64,000 nt of DNA from Gallionella sp. (GCA_028707275.1 JAQTUP010000010.1:1-64000); one strand, 5' to 3'; numbered from the stretch's first letter, positions 31,237-41,450 are shown. Translations and numbers: made by a program. The notes: generated by a model from the sequence alone, not told the origin.

Positions 31237-32499
31237 CTACTTCACGACGCCATCGATGGTGATATTCAATCCCCTTGTGCCGGGCTTGACCTCGCCCGCC
31301 GTGCCTTCCAGATCTCCTGCCTGCGCCATCGGGGTGCCCGATTTGGAGACGCGTGCGATGACCACTACCTTGTCGAACCCGGACAATTTGAGCTGAGCCT
31401 GCATGGCCATGCTGTCATCGAGCGTAAACTCCAGCGGCAGGTCTTTGACCTGTTTGCGGATCACGGCAAGCGGCATCTTCGGACCCTCCGCCGCACGCGC
31501 CAGGATGAAGACAAAATCAGTGGGCGCCGCCCTGGCCTGGAGCGCGGGGCTCAACGACACCCGGCCGGAAATCGCGACCGCCGGATTGGCGACTGTTTTT
31601 TCTGCCGCAGGCATGGCTGTCTGGGCAGACAACCTGGCCAACTGCTCGCGCCCGCCCTTTTGTTGCGACAGGTATTCGCGCGCCTGACTGATCCCGTCGT
31701 GGATCATCTGGATTTGCGGATAATCCGGCGGCAGCAGGCTGACCAGTTTTTGCCAGTGCGTGATTGCCGCGACATAGTCGCCACGCTCCATGTCGGAAGA
31801 ACCTGCCAGCGCCAGTGCTGTGGTATTTTCAGGGTCCAGTTGCAGCGCCCTGGCGATAAACTTGGTGGGTTCCCCCAGCAATGACTGATTGTTGTTCATC
31901 GCCATCGCATCGGCATAATTGGTCCAGAGTTGCGACTCATTGGGCACCAGCTTGACTAATTGCGCATAGGCGCGCACCGCATCAGGATAACGTTGCAACT
32001 CGGTGTAGGAGCGCGCGAGCATCAGCCAGCCGTCGGGATTTTCCGGCAGTTTAACCAGTTTTGCCTCCAGCTCCTGCAACGCGGCTTCCGAACGCAGCAC
32101 GCCAAAATCACCGGCAGCCTCCCCCTGCTGCGGCAACATCGCTTTCATGTTGCCGATTTGCAGATAGAGCAATACGCTGCCCAGCGGGATCAACACCAGC
32201 AAAATCACTGCCAGAATCCGCGCCGGGTTACGCGGTTCAACCGCCGGGGATTCAGTGGTTTTGACTTCTTCGAGCAAACGCACTTGCAACTCGTGGCGAC
32301 CTTCTGCAAAGGAGTCCTGAGTCAGCAAGCTGTTTTGCAGATCGCTTTCGAGTTCAGCGGCCTGATCGCGCAAAATTTCCAGGTTGGCCGCATCGCGCAA
32401 CACATCGTTATTGGCGGCAGACTTGCGCCACAGCGGCCATACTACAAACGGCAGCGCCACGATCAGCAGCACTGCACAAAATATCCAGAATAAGGTCAT
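31237..32499 (-). CDS. ccmI: Cytochrome c maturation protein CcmI
   Basis: Encodes 420 residues. N-terminal membrane helix (FWIFCAVLLIVALPFVVWPL), a cytoplasmic loop with coiled coil, a second helix (ILAVILLVLIPLGSVLLYL) and a periplasmic TPR region (residues about 135-260, GWLMLARSYTELQRYPDAVRAYAQL) followed by a C-terminal beta-rich domain. CcmI holds apocytochrome c and delivers it to the CcmFH haem lyase. ATGA overlap with ccmH. Last gene of the operon. Confidence 0.92.
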   Translation of the reverse strand: MTLFWIFCAVLLIVALPFVVWPLWRKSAANNDVLRDAANLEILRDQAAELESDLQNSLLTQDSFAEGRHELQVRLLEEVKTTESPAVEPRNPARILAVILLVLIPLGSVLLYLQIGNMKAMLPQQGEAAGDFGVLRSEAALQELEAKLVKLPENPDGWLMLARSYTELQRYPDAVRAYAQLVKLVPNESQLWTNYADAMAMNNNQSLLGEPTKFIARALQLDPENTTALALAGSSDMERGDYVAAITHWQKLVSLLPPDYPQIQMIHDGISQAREYLSQQKGGREQLARLSAQTAMPAAEKTVANPAVAISGRVSLSPALQARAAPTDFVFILARAAEGPKMPLAVIRKQVKDLPLEFTLDDSMAMQAQLKLSGFDKVVVIARVSKSGTPMAQAGDLEGTAGEVKPGTRGLNITIDGVVK

Positions 32500-33092
32500 G
32501 CTTTAGGTTCCTTGATATGAGCATCGGACACATCCTCCCTCACCCCATCAGGCTGAGCCCCGGCGATGAGGGAGCGCACACGGATGGTGCCGTCGTAGTC
32601 GAGCTTTTCAGGTTCAGTCGGCGAGTCAGGTGGCGCTGAGACGGTATCATTCAGCAGCGTAGCCGCACGCTGTTCATCCTCGACGGACAGTTCGGTTTGC
32701 ACGACCTGCCCGCGACGTTTTTTCAGCTGATAGAACAATCCGGCTCCGCCTAACAACAGCAGAACGAAAGGCGCTGACCACAAGGGCATGGTTTCCTTAT
32801 CGACCGGCGGATCGAACAGAACCGACTTGCCAAAACGCTCGACCAGAAGGTCGAGTATTTCCTGATCGGTAGCCCCGGCCTTCATCTTCTCGCGCATGAT
32901 CTGGCGCACGTCATTCGACCAGTCGGAATGAGAGTTCGACACAGGCTCGCTCTGACACACCAGACAGCGCACCTTTTCTGCCAGATGCATCATCCGGCGT
33001 TCCATGACAGGATCGTCAGCGATGTCTTTGGCCACACCTGCGAATGAAAAAGTCGGCAACAGGCACAGCAATACGATTAAAAAATATCTCAT
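32496..33092 (-). CDS. ccmH: Cytochrome c maturation protein CcmH
   Basis: Encodes 198 residues. Signal peptide MRYFLIVLLCLLPTFSFAG, then the redox motif in KVRCLVCQSEPVSNSHSDWS (CLVC), which reduces the CXXCH of apocytochrome c. A membrane helix (LWSAPFVLLLLGGAGLFYQL) follows. Length and the acidic tail fit the N-terminal-type CcmH, separate from CcmI. Four-base overlaps with both ccmG and ccmI. Confidence 0.94.
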   Translation of the reverse strand: MRYFLIVLLCLLPTFSFAGVAKDIADDPVMERRMMHLAEKVRCLVCQSEPVSNSHSDWSNDVRQIMREKMKAGATDQEILDLLVERFGKSVLFDPPVDKETMPLWSAPFVLLLLGGAGLFYQLKKRRGQVVQTELSVEDEQRAATLLNDTVSAPPDSPTEPEKLDYDGTIRVRSLIAGAQPDGVREDVSDAHIKEPKA

Positions 33093-33616
33093 TTCGCCTG
33101 CAACTCCGCAACAAGAGGAAGTATTTTTTCGCGCAGATTCTGTGAGTTCAGCGCACCGATCAACTTGTAGGCGATCATCCCGTTTTTGTCGATCACATAA
33201 GTCTCAGGCACCCCGTAAACGCCGTAATCGAAGCCTACCTTGCCGTCGGCATCGGCGATGACCAGCGTATACGGATCGCCGGCCTTCTTCAGCGTCGCCT
33301 GACCATCCTCGGGTTTATCCTTGTAGTCCAGGCCGACAATCGGCAGGACATTCTGGCGTGAGAATTCCATCAGCACAGGATGCTCATCCTTGCACGCACC
33401 GCACCAGGAGGCCCAGACATTGAGCAGCCACACCTTGCCCTTCATGTCCTGCGGCGAAAAATGTTTGCCCGTATCGTGCAACAACGGCAGCACGAATGCG
33501 GGCGCAGCTTTGCCGACCAGAGGAGAGGGCACTTCACGGGTGTCGCGTCCCAGCCCCATGTACAAAAAGACCGACAAAACCAGAAAAATGACGAATGGAA
33601 GTATGAAACGCATCAC
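33089..33616 (-). CDS. ccmG: Thiol:disulfide interchange protein CcmG/DsbE
   Basis: Encodes 175 residues. An N-terminal membrane anchor and a periplasmic thioredoxin fold with active site WASWCGACKDEHP. The dipeptide GA replaces the more usual PT/PS between the cysteines. The cis-proline loop is YGVPETYVIDKNG, the Ccm-specific signature. It supplies reducing power for haem ligation. Coupled by 4-base overlaps to ccmF and ccmH. Confidence 0.94.
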   Translation of the reverse strand: MMRFILPFVIFLVLSVFLYMGLGRDTREVPSPLVGKAAPAFVLPLLHDTGKHFSPQDMKGKVWLLNVWASWCGACKDEHPVLMEFSRQNVLPIVGLDYKDKPEDGQATLKKAGDPYTLVIADADGKVGFDYGVYGVPETYVIDKNGMIAYKLIGALNSQNLREKILPLVAELQAK

Positions 33617-35652
33617 GATGCTGCTCCTTCAGGCTGACTACTCGAAACCGGAGACTGTAAACTGTCAGCAGCAGACTGCGGACCGGAAACTGTTTTCTTG
33701 TGGATGCGGTAACGCCTGTCGGATACCGCCAGAATGCCGCCCAGCGACATCAGCAGACAACCTGCCCAGATCCAGTCTATGAAAGGCTTGATGTAGACGC
33801 GTACCGCCCACGCGCCGTCCGATTCAGGGATAGGCTCGCCAAGAGACACATACAAATCGCGGAACACACCTGTCTGAATCGCAGCTTCGGTCAGCGGCAT
33901 CCCCGACACATTGTACTGGCGCTTTTCAGGCGATAACTCGCCCACCACTCGGCCGTCGCGGCGCACCGAAACATGACCAGTGCCCGCGACATAATTGGCT
34001 CCTTGCGTTTCGGTGACACCATTGAATTGGAATTCATAGCCGCCTGCCATGACCGTGTCACCCACATTCATGCGCACATCGCGCTCGGTTTCATAGCCCT
34101 TGACCAGCGTCACGCCGATGATGAACAGGGCCACGCCCAGATGCGCCATCTGCATGCCGTAATAGCTCAGGCTCTGTTTGCGCACGCGCGCCATGAAAGT
34201 TCCCTGTCCTGTCCAGCGCTGACGCAGACTGACCACCAGGGTGGCGATAATCCAGAAAGCCATCAGCAGACCCAAAACGATCATGGGCGACCATTTATTT
34301 GATTCTAGCGATAAAAATCTGCCCATCAGCAACGGCAGCAGCAAGGCCAATACCAGCGCGCTGGCAAAAGCCCACTTCACGCGTTGCGCCAGATCGGGTA
34401 CCGCCATTTTCTTCCAGCGCGCCAGAGGCCCCAGACCCATCATGAACACCATCGGCATCATCAGCGGTACGAACACGGCTTCGAAATACGGAGGGCCGAC
34501 GGACAATTTCCCGTATCCCAGCGCATCCATGAACAGCGGATACAACGTACCGATAAACACGGAAGCTGACGCCACGGACAGCAATACGTTGTTCGACAGC
34601 AGGAGCGATTCGCGAGAGAGCATATCAAACTTGCCCCCTAAGCCCACTTTGGGCGCACGCCAGGCAAACAGCAGCAAGGACGCGCCGATCACCAGCACCA
34701 GAAAACTCAAAATGAAAATACCGCGCTTCGGGTCGGCGGCAAACGAGTGCACCGAGGTCAACACGCCCGAGCGCACCAAAAAGGTGCCCAACAGACTCAG
34801 CGAGAAGGCCGCGATCGCCAGCAATACCGTCCAGCTTTTGAACGCGCCGCGCTTTTCTGTCACGGCCAGCGAGTGTATCAACGCTGTACCCAGCAGCCAG
34901 GGCATGAACGAGGCATTTTCGACCGGATCCCAGAACCACCAGCCGCCCCAGCCTAATTCGTAGTAGGCCCAGCCGCTGCCCAGCGCAATACCGATCGTCA
35001 TAAAGACCCAGGCCACAGTCGTCCAGGTGCGCGACCAGCGCGCCCAGGTCGCATCGAGTCGGCCGCCCAGCAAGGCTGCAATCGCAAATGCGTAGGCGAC
35101 TGAAAATCCCACATAGCCCATGTACAACATGGGAGGATGAATCACCAGTCCCGGATCCTGCAACAGGGGATTGAGATCGCGCCCGTCAGCAGCGGCCGGC
35201 AACAATCGATCAAACGGGCTGCTGGTAAACAACATGAACAGCAGGAAGCCGACGGAAATAAGCCCCATCACCCCCAGCACGCGCGCGACCATTTCTTCGG
35301 GCAGATGGCGACTGTACAGGGCAACGGCGGCAGTCCAGACGGACAAAAGCAGGGCCCACAGCAACAGCGAACCTTCGTGTCCGCCCCAGATGGCCGCAAA
35401 GCGGTATTGTCCGGGCAACTGAGAATTTGAATGTTGCGCGACATACAGCACGGAAAAATCATTGCTTAAAAAAGCATACGCCAGCGTGGCGAATGCCGTG
35501 GCGATAAACAGCAATTGCCCGTAAGCCAGGGGGCGTGCTACCCCCATGAATACCCTGTTATTGCGTGCGGCACCCAGTATCGGCAGGACACCCAGGACAA
35601 TCGCCAGGCACAACGCGACGATGAGTGAAAAATGACCTAGCTCAGGAATCAT
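33613..35652 (-). CDS. ccmF: Haem lyase CcmF
   Basis: Encodes 679 residues and about 15 transmembrane helices. The WWD haem-binding domain is visible as LGWGGWWFWDPVENASFMPW, with flanking conserved histidines (GGHEGSLLLWALLL). CcmF with CcmH/CcmI ligates haem to apocytochrome c. The serine/glutamine-rich C-terminal tail (residues about 655-679) is non-conserved. It lies between ccmE and ccmG. Confidence 0.97.
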   Translation of the reverse strand: MIPELGHFSLIVALCLAIVLGVLPILGAARNNRVFMGVARPLAYGQLLFIATAFATLAYAFLSNDFSVLYVAQHSNSQLPGQYRFAAIWGGHEGSLLLWALLLSVWTAAVALYSRHLPEEMVARVLGVMGLISVGFLLFMLFTSSPFDRLLPAAADGRDLNPLLQDPGLVIHPPMLYMGYVGFSVAYAFAIAALLGGRLDATWARWSRTWTTVAWVFMTIGIALGSGWAYYELGWGGWWFWDPVENASFMPWLLGTALIHSLAVTEKRGAFKSWTVLLAIAAFSLSLLGTFLVRSGVLTSVHSFAADPKRGIFILSFLVLVIGASLLLFAWRAPKVGLGGKFDMLSRESLLLSNNVLLSVASASVFIGTLYPLFMDALGYGKLSVGPPYFEAVFVPLMMPMVFMMGLGPLARWKKMAVPDLAQRVKWAFASALVLALLLPLLMGRFLSLESNKWSPMIVLGLLMAFWIIATLVVSLRQRWTGQGTFMARVRKQSLSYYGMQMAHLGVALFIIGVTLVKGYETERDVRMNVGDTVMAGGYEFQFNGVTETQGANYVAGTGHVSVRRDGRVVGELSPEKRQYNVSGMPLTEAAIQTGVFRDLYVSLGEPIPESDGAWAVRVYIKPFIDWIWAGCLLMSLGGILAVSDRRYRIHKKTVSGPQSAADSLQSPVSSSQPEGAAS

Positions 35653-35669
35653 GTACGATCTTTCAGTAG

Positions 35670-36137
35670 TTATTTTACGACAGGTGGCACCGCACTTGCT
35701 GCGGCAGCATTGGCGGTCTGGGCTTTTTTCAGGGCATCGGCAGCTTCGGGTGGCATGTAGTTTTCATCATGCTTGGCCAGCACTTCGGAGGCATGCATCA
35801 AACCATCTGCTTCCATCTTGCCTTGTGCGACAACCCCTTTTCCTTCCTTGAACAAGTCAGGCAGGATACCCTTGTAGATGACAGGCAGACTCTGGTGCAA
35901 ATCGGTGATCATGAAATGCACCGTCAACCCGTCGCCTTCGCGCTTGATGCTCCCCTCCTGAACCAGGCCACCGATCCGGAAACTGCGGTCTTGCGGGGCT
36001 TTCTTTTCATGAACATCAGTCGGCGTGAAATACAGGCTGACGTTATCCTTGAGCGCATTCAATACCAGTCCTACCGCCAGCCCTACGGCAATGACGGCGA
36101 CAACGATATATACGGCTCTTTTCTGGCGTGGCTTCAT
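35670..36137 (-). CDS. ccmE: Haem chaperone CcmE
   Basis: Encodes 155 residues. One N-terminal membrane helix and a periplasmic OB-fold. The covalent haem-binding histidine and nearby tyrosine are in [14 protein letters not shown], and [19 protein letters not shown] is the family signature. An alanine-rich tail follows. It carries haem from CcmC to CcmF. Two-base gap after ccmD. Confidence 0.96.
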   Translation of the reverse strand: MKPRQKRAVYIVVAVIAVGLAVGLVLNALKDNVSLYFTPTDVHEKKAPQDRSFRIGGLVQEGSIKREGDGLTVHFMITDLHQSLPVIYKGILPDLFKEGKGVVAQGKMEADGLMHASEVLAKHDENYMPPEAADALKKAQTANAAAASAVPPVVK

Positions 36138-36139
36138 GC

Positions 36140-36313
36140 TTATTCCTCTTTTGATTCGTCAGCTTCACGCATCATGCGCAGCTGATCGAGGGTGATTTTC
36201 CGTTTATGGATCACCATGAATATTTCAATGGCGAATACCAAAAAAGCAACCGCATAGGACCCTATCCACACATAGGTAAGCGGATTTTCTCTCATCCAGA
36301 TATCCAGACTCAT
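36140..36313 (-). CDS. ccmD: Haem exporter protein CcmD
   Basis: Encodes 57 residues, found by reading the gap between ccmC and ccmE. A short N-terminal segment [16 protein letters not shown] leads into one transmembrane helix ([17 protein letters not shown]), then a basic and acidic tail ending ADESKEE. This matches CcmD, the small membrane protein needed to release holo-CcmE from CcmABC. The ATG overlaps the ccmC stop by 4 bases. Confidence 0.92.
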   Translation of the reverse strand: MSLDIWMRENPLTYVWIGSYAVAFLVFAIEIFMVIHKRKITLDQLRMMREADESKEE

Positions 36314-37047
36314 GACTTCACCTCAATCAATTGGGCCACCCATTTTGAATTTCGCTCCCGCTCCAGAATAATGCTACGCACCCGCATCAGCGTAATCGCA
36401 ATGGCATACAGCCAGCAAGCTGCCATCATGATGAACATCGCCTGCTGCATCGCGATGTGCATGGAGGTTCCCGAGTATTTGATGGTCGAACCCTGGTGCA
36501 GGGTATTCCACCACTTGACCGAGAAGTAAATGATGGGCACGTTCACGGAGCCCACGATGGCCAGCAGTGCCGCTGCACGATCAGCCCGTCGCGGATCTTC
36601 TATCGAGGCGTGTAACGCAATAAAACCCAAATAGAGAAACAACAGAATCAGCTCGGAGGTCATGCGCGCATCCCATACCCACCAGGCGCCCCACATCGGC
36701 TTGCCCCACAGCGCCCCGGTCCAGAGCGAAATAAAGGCGAATAAGGCGCCCGTGGGGGCGACCGCACTGGCCATCATGGAAGACAGGCGGGTATTGAAGA
36801 TCAGTCCTAACGCGGCATAGCCTGCCATGACCAGATACAGGAACATGGAAATGATGGATGCGGGCACATGAATAAAAATGATGCGGTAAAACTCGCCTTG
36901 CGTTGCATCGGCGGGTGCCACGACAAAGCCGATATATAAACCCGCTGCGAACAAAATCGCGGCTGACACGGCAAACCACGGAATCAATTTTCCCGCCAGA
37001 GGATAAAAAGTGGTCGGGGCTGAATATTTGAACCAGTTAATTGCCAA
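36310..37047 (-). CDS. ccmC: Haem exporter protein CcmC
   Basis: Encodes 245 residues and six membrane helices. The WWD motif is GAWWVWDARMTSELILLFLY, with flanking histidines in IIFIHVPAS and WHTLHQGS-type loops (WWNTLHQGSTI). It loads haem onto CcmE in the periplasm. Four bases after ccmB and overlapping ccmD by 4. Confidence 0.96.
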   Translation of the reverse strand: MAINWFKYSAPTTFYPLAGKLIPWFAVSAAILFAAGLYIGFVVAPADATQGEFYRIIFIHVPASIISMFLYLVMAGYAALGLIFNTRLSSMMASAVAPTGALFAFISLWTGALWGKPMWGAWWVWDARMTSELILLFLYLGFIALHASIEDPRRADRAAALLAIVGSVNVPIIYFSVKWWNTLHQGSTIKYSGTSMHIAMQQAMFIMMAACWLYAIAITLMRVRSIILERERNSKWVAQLIEVKS

Positions 37048-37051
37048 GTTA

Positions 37052-37729
37052 TTACTCCATCGAAATTCGTAACGCCTGAGCCGTCACCCAGGGGGTGAAA
37101 GCCAGAGCCAATACCAACAAAGCGCCCAGCAAGGACAGGTGAGATGACACACTCAACCCGCCGGACACGGCCTGCACCGCACCTGTGCCAAAAATCAGCA
37201 CAGGAATACATAAGGGCAACACCAGCAAGGACAGCAATACACCGCCGCCGCGTAAGCCCAGGGTCAATGCCGCACCTATCGCACCTACCATACTCAGTAT
37301 TGGCGTGCCCAACAACAGACTCAGCATCAACACGCCGATGGCCTGAACTGACATGTCAAACTGCAAGCCCAGTACCGGGGTCATCAACACCAGCGGCAGA
37401 CCGGACACCATCCAGTGGGAGATCATCTTGCCCAGCACCAGCACCGACAGGGATTGCGGCGCGAGCAACATCTGCTCTAGCGTACCATCCAAATAGTCGG
37501 CGGAGAATAGCCTGCCCAACGACAACATTGATGCCAACAGGGCCGCGACCCACAACACGCCGGGCGCCATCTTGCGCAACATGTCCATTTCCGGCCCGAC
37601 CCCTAACGGGAACAGGCTCACCACCATCACGAAAAATATCAACGTGGTCAGCACGTCCGCACGGCGACGCATCGCCAGCACCAGATCGCGGCGCACGATC
37701 AAAATCAACAACTGTGTCAGTTTATTCAT
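37052..37729 (-). CDS. ccmB: Haem exporter permease CcmB
   Basis: Encodes 225 residues and six hydrophobic segments. The N-terminus QLLILIVRRDLVLAMRRRAD and the later FSADYLDGTLEQMLLAPQSL are the CcmB signature. It is the membrane half of the ABC complex with CcmA, which powers haem transfer from CcmC to CcmE. Seven bases after ccmA. Confidence 0.95.
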   Translation of the reverse strand: MNKLTQLLILIVRRDLVLAMRRRADVLTTLIFFVMVVSLFPLGVGPEMDMLRKMAPGVLWVAALLASMLSLGRLFSADYLDGTLEQMLLAPQSLSVLVLGKMISHWMVSGLPLVLMTPVLGLQFDMSVQAIGVLMLSLLLGTPILSMVGAIGAALTLGLRGGGVLLSLLVLPLCIPVLIFGTGAVQAVSGGLSVSSHLSLLGALLVLALAFTPWVTAQALRISME

Positions 37730-37736
37730 GGCTACC

Positions 37737-38351
37737 TCACGACAGTGACAAGCTGCGCATTTCCATCCCCGCCACGTCCAGCGGCTGATGCGTCGTAAAT
37801 ATCACCATACCTTGTTGTGTCAGGTGTTCCGCAATCAATTCCTGTATCAGCGCCACTGCCTTGACATCCAGCGCGGCCAATGGTTCATCCAGTATCCAGA
37901 GTTTAGCGTTGCTCACCAGCAGGCGCGCTAACGCCACGCGCCGCTGCTGGCCTTGTGAGAGCACTTTGGCGGGCAATCTCTCGCGCCCCTTCAGACCCAT
38001 GCGCCGCAAAGCCAAAATGGCATCCGCCTCTTTCAGCTCAACCCCTGACAAAGCCGCAGAAATCAGCAGATTTTCAAGCGCGCTCAATTCATCCTTGATG
38101 GCATTCAAATGACCAAGGTACATCATCCGGGCGAAATATTCCTCGCCCATATCGCGCACATTTTCGCCACACCAGGAGATAGTCCCCTCATCGGGAATGA
38201 TGAATCCGCACAGGGTACGCAGCAAACTGGTCTTGCCGCTGCCATTGGCGCCCTGGATTTGCATGATCTGTCCCGGATGCAGCGCAAAGCTCAATCCGGA
38301 AAATAAACGATGGTCACCGCGACTACAAGCAAGATTGCTGATTTCCAGCAT
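37737..38351 (-). CDS. ccmA: Haem exporter ATP-binding protein CcmA
   Basis: Encodes 204 residues. Walker [20 protein letters not shown] signature [15 protein letters not shown], Walker [14 protein letters not shown] short ABC ATPase partner of CcmB. First gene of the nine-gene ccm operon, divergent from fabI; a TATAAT on the minus strand lies 31 bases before its start. Confidence 0.95.
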   Translation of the reverse strand: MLEISNLACSRGDHRLFSGLSFALHPGQIMQIQGANGSGKTSLLRTLCGFIIPDEGTISWCGENVRDMGEEYFARMMYLGHLNAIKDELSALENLLISAALSGVELKEADAILALRRMGLKGRERLPAKVLSQGQQRRVALARLLVSNAKLWILDEPLAALDVKAVALIQELIAEHLTQQGMVIFTTHQPLDVAGMEMRSLSLS

Positions 38352-38460
38352 GAAGAAAGACCTGAAATTGAACAGCGCAGGATTATATACGATAGCATCT
38401 AACCATTGCGCGCCATTGCTTTATAATCCGATAACTTTTGACCAACCTAAAAGGGCTTAT
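38352..38460. promoter_or_regulatory. Divergent ccmA/fabI promoter region
   Basis: Two perfect -10 hexamers face away from each other: TATAAT at 38422-38427 (plus) towards fabI and ATTATA at 38382-38387 (TATAAT on minus) towards ccmA. Neither has a clear -35, so other features may help recruitment. AAAGGG precedes the fabI ATG. Confidence 0.45.
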
Positions 38461-39249
38461 ATGGGATTTCTGGCCAACAAACGCATTTTGATTACCGGCA
38501 TGATCAGCACGCGCTCAATTGCCTATGGTGTGGCACAAGCCATGCACCGCGAAGGAGCCGAGCTGGCCTTCACCTACCAGGGGGAGCGTGTACGCGACCG
38601 CGTACTGGCTCTGGCAAAACAGTTTGACAGCGAACGGGTATTTCACTGTGATGTCGCAAGCGACGACGATATCAATCAGCTTTTTCTGGATCTGAAACAA
38701 CACTGGGAGAGTTTCGACGGCTTCGTGCATGCCATCGCCTTCGCCCCGCGTGAGGCGCTCGAAGGCGAGTTCCTCGACGGCTTCAGCCGCGAAGCCTTTC
38801 GCGTCGCTCACGATATCAGCGCCTACAGTTTTCCGGCCATGGCCAAGGCCGCAATGCCGATGATGGAAGGCCGCAATGCCGCCTTATTGACGTTGAGCTA
38901 CCTGGGCGCTGTTCGCACCATGCCTCACTACAACGTGATGGGCATGGCCAAAGCCTCGCTGGAGGCGGGGGTGCGTTATCTGGCCATGCAATTAGGAGGC
39001 AAGGGAATACGGGTGAATGGCATCTCTGCCGGCCCTATCAGAACCCTGGCGGCCGCCGGCATCGCCGATTTTGGAAAATTACTGGGTTATAACGAAAAGC
39101 ACGCGCCGCTCAAACGCAACGTCAGCGCAGCAGAGGTCGGCAATGCCGCAGCTTTTCTGTGCAGCGACCTGGCCAGCGGCATTACAGGTGAAATCACCTA
39201 TGTGGATGGCGGATTCAACACGACCTCCCTGGGTTCTACTGAAGCTTAA
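38461..39249 (+). CDS. fabI: Enoyl-ACP reductase (NADH), FabI
   Basis: Encodes 262 residues from the ATG at 38461; the frame is open upstream but homologues start [13 protein letters not shown]. Divergent SDR family: NADH-binding [15 protein letters not shown], catalytic region [24 protein letters not shown] (Y-x6-K type), and [17 protein letters not shown] equivalent in [17 protein letters not shown]. It performs the last reduction of each fatty-acid elongation cycle. Triclosan-type inhibitors target this enzyme. Its 3' end is 11 bases from the convergent coiled-coil gene. Confidence 0.97.
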   Translation: MGFLANKRILITGMISTRSIAYGVAQAMHREGAELAFTYQGERVRDRVLALAKQFDSERVFHCDVASDDDINQLFLDLKQHWESFDGFVHAIAFAPREALEGEFLDGFSREAFRVAHDISAYSFPAMAKAAMPMMEGRNAALLTLSYLGAVRTMPHYNVMGMAKASLEAGVRYLAMQLGGKGIRVNGISAGPIRTLAAAGIADFGKLLGYNEKHAPLKRNVSAAEVGNAAAFLCSDLASGITGEITYVDGGFNTTSLGSTEA

Positions 39250-39260
39250 GGCAATACGGG

Positions 39261-41450
39261 TCATTCGCCGACCGGCGTCCGCTTCCCGGGATGTTTCAGA
39301 TGTCCCGGTTTGATCGCAGGCTCGCCGGTTGACTTTTCATCTGACTCGACATGCTGCATCTCATCATGCGTGCGCCCGCCGTACAACGACCAGAAATAAT
39401 TGAGCAAGGTCGTAGCCGAAATCAATCCCGCAGCTTTTCCGGCCTTGACATGCGCCAGCGGCCTGACAGGCGGGAGTTCAGACGGCTCAACAGATAGCGG
39501 TCTTGTCATGCGTTCGCGGGATTCGCCAACGGCATTATCAGTTGTTTTTTTTGGCGCGACGGGCGTGTCATCGGCCTTTGCCTCAGGCGGATTATTCACC
39601 TCTGCCAGAGCCTCTTCGGCCTGTCGTGACGCCTCTTGTAAATGCGTCTCTGCCAGACTCGACTGCGAGTGAGCCTGACGGCGGCGCACGGCGACTTGTT
39701 CGGCCTGCCCGGCTATGATGGCCAGATTGGCTTCCAGCTGACGAGCCATCTGCCCGACTTGCGGGTTTTCCTGCGGCGCCGCATCGGGCAGACTGGCAGA
39801 CTCTGGCGTCACATCTTTGTCAGGCAGGGCGGCAGGCAGCGTCATCCTTGCCGCCGGATTTTGTTCCGTCAAGACTGATGCCCGGGCTTTTTTGTTCGAA
39901 TCTGACTTTTTCTGCGAGCCGCGCAAAGGTTGCTCGGCAAGCTGCAACGTCGGCGGTTCATTGCGCTGAATCTGATCCTGCTCCGCTTTGATTACCTGTG
40001 CTTTTCCGTAGCCGTGGGCCAGGCGCAGCGCCTCGTGTTCGGCCAGAATACGCGCCTGCATGGTGACCAGTGCCGCAGCTTCGAGTGAACAACGCTTCAC
40101 CAGTTGCGCCTGAAATTCGAGTTCCTGCTCAAGACGTTTTTGCTCTTGTTCGAGCAAATACCGCGCAATCTGCTCACTCTCGGCGACGGCAAGTTTGACG
40201 ACTTCGGCAATTTCAGCGTGTTGCTGCATGACCGCCACAGTCGATTGATCGCGTTGAATAACTGATTGATTTGCGTCAATCGTTGGCGCTTTTTCACGTT
40301 CCTTGGCCGAGCGCAAAGCTTCGTGTTCCAGGAGGATGCGCGCGTGCACGGTCACCAGCGCCTCAGCCTCCTGCGAGGTGCGTTTGGCCAGCTGCGCCTG
40401 CAATTCCAGCTCCTGCTCCAGACGGCGCTGTTCCTGTTCGGCCAGATGTCTTGCCATCTGTTCACTCTCGACCGCCGCAAATTTGACAACCTTGGCGATT
40501 TCGGCGCGCTGCTGAACGGCTAACTCCGTCAATTCATCATGGCGGATTTTGTCCTGCTCCGTCGCCATCACGCGGCACAATACCTGCTCGTGCCCCTGAA
40601 TCAGAAGCACGGCCTCATATTCGGCCAGGATACGCGATTGCACACTGATGAGCGCCTCGATTTCAAGTGCCGATCGTTTTTCAAGCTGCGCCTGCAATTC
40701 AAGCCCTTGTGTCAGATGCGCCTGTTCGGCCAGTTTGGCTGCCCATTCGCGCTCCCTGGCCAGTTCGATATCCGCCCTGATCGTCTCAGCCTGTTTTTTT
40801 GCCGCAATCAAGGCCATTTCTTCGCTCTGCGCCCGCTCCTTTTCCAGCTCGATCACCCTCTGCTCTTCAGCCATACGCTGCCTGGCCATATTTGCCGTAT
40901 TGAGCAACGCCTGTTCATGAGCCAGTTTTGCCTCATGCATTTGCTTGTGCAATGCGGCAATAGCACGAGTTTCGGTCTGAATGAATTCCTCTTTGTTTTT
41001 GACGGCCCGACTCTCAATATCAAGACGCTGCTTGACGATGCTCAGTGCGCGCACGGAGGACATTTCCTTGTCATGGGCCTCGCGATTTACCTGTTCGTTG
41101 AGCTGCTGTGCCGCCTCTGCAATCGACTGCGCACGCAACTCCATTTCGGTACGCTGATTAGCAGATTTTACGGCCAGCAATTCGGCGGCTATCTTCGCTT
41201 CAGTTGCAGCATTGGCACGCGCCTCAGCTTCGAGTCTCTCCTGAGCCACCCGCAGAGCTTCGACTTCAAGTGCCGTACGCCGCAGCGCTTCCTGTGTCAC
41301 CTGCTCGATGACCAATATTTTTTCCTGAGTTGCAGCAGACAAGGCGCGCTCTGCCTGAACGCGCATCTGTTCAGCATGCAGCATTTCATGGTGCGCACCC
41401 TCCCGGACAGCTTCGCTGCCAACCGGATTGTTTTTAGCGTTCAATGACAT
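39261..41450 (-). CDS. Large coiled-coil protein with three tandem repeats, function unknown
   Basis: Encodes 729 residues, rich in Ala, Glu, Gln and Lys, with heptad-like spacing over residues about 20-510. Three copies of a 96-98 residue unit run from residue 248: Q[EG]LELQAQLxKR...EALVTVxARIL.EHEALR...AEI[AK]VVK.A..ESEQ.AR.L.EQEQ.RLE at 248-345, 346-441 and 442 to about 507 (last copy incomplete). A proline-rich, charged C-terminal region follows, with one short hydrophobic stretch AAGLISATTLLNYFWSLYGG near 665-684. No signal peptide. I recognise no family; it looks like a structural or scaffolding filament. Confidence 0.75.
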   Translation of the reverse strand: MSLNAKNNPVGSEAVREGAHHEMLHAEQMRVQAERALSAATQEKILVIEQVTQEALRRTALEVEALRVAQERLEAEARANAATEAKIAAELLAVKSANQRTEMELRAQSIAEAAQQLNEQVNREAHDKEMSSVRALSIVKQRLDIESRAVKNKEEFIQTETRAIAALHKQMHEAKLAHEQALLNTANMARQRMAEEQRVIELEKERAQSEEMALIAAKKQAETIRADIELAREREWAAKLAEQAHLTQGLELQAQLEKRSALEIEALISVQSRILAEYEAVLLIQGHEQVLCRVMATEQDKIRHDELTELAVQQRAEIAKVVKFAAVESEQMARHLAEQEQRRLEQELELQAQLAKRTSQEAEALVTVHARILLEHEALRSAKEREKAPTIDANQSVIQRDQSTVAVMQQHAEIAEVVKLAVAESEQIARYLLEQEQKRLEQELEFQAQLVKRCSLEAAALVTMQARILAEHEALRLAHGYGKAQVIKAEQDQIQRNEPPTLQLAEQPLRGSQKKSDSNKKARASVLTEQNPAARMTLPAALPDKDVTPESASLPDAAPQENPQVGQMARQLEANLAIIAGQAEQVAVRRRQAHSQSSLAETHLQEASRQAEEALAEVNNPPEAKADDTPVAPKKTTDNAVGESRERMTRPLSVEPSELPPVRPLAHVKAGKAAGLISATTLLNYFWSLYGGRTHDEMQHVESDEKSTGEPAIKPGHLKHPGKRTPVGE

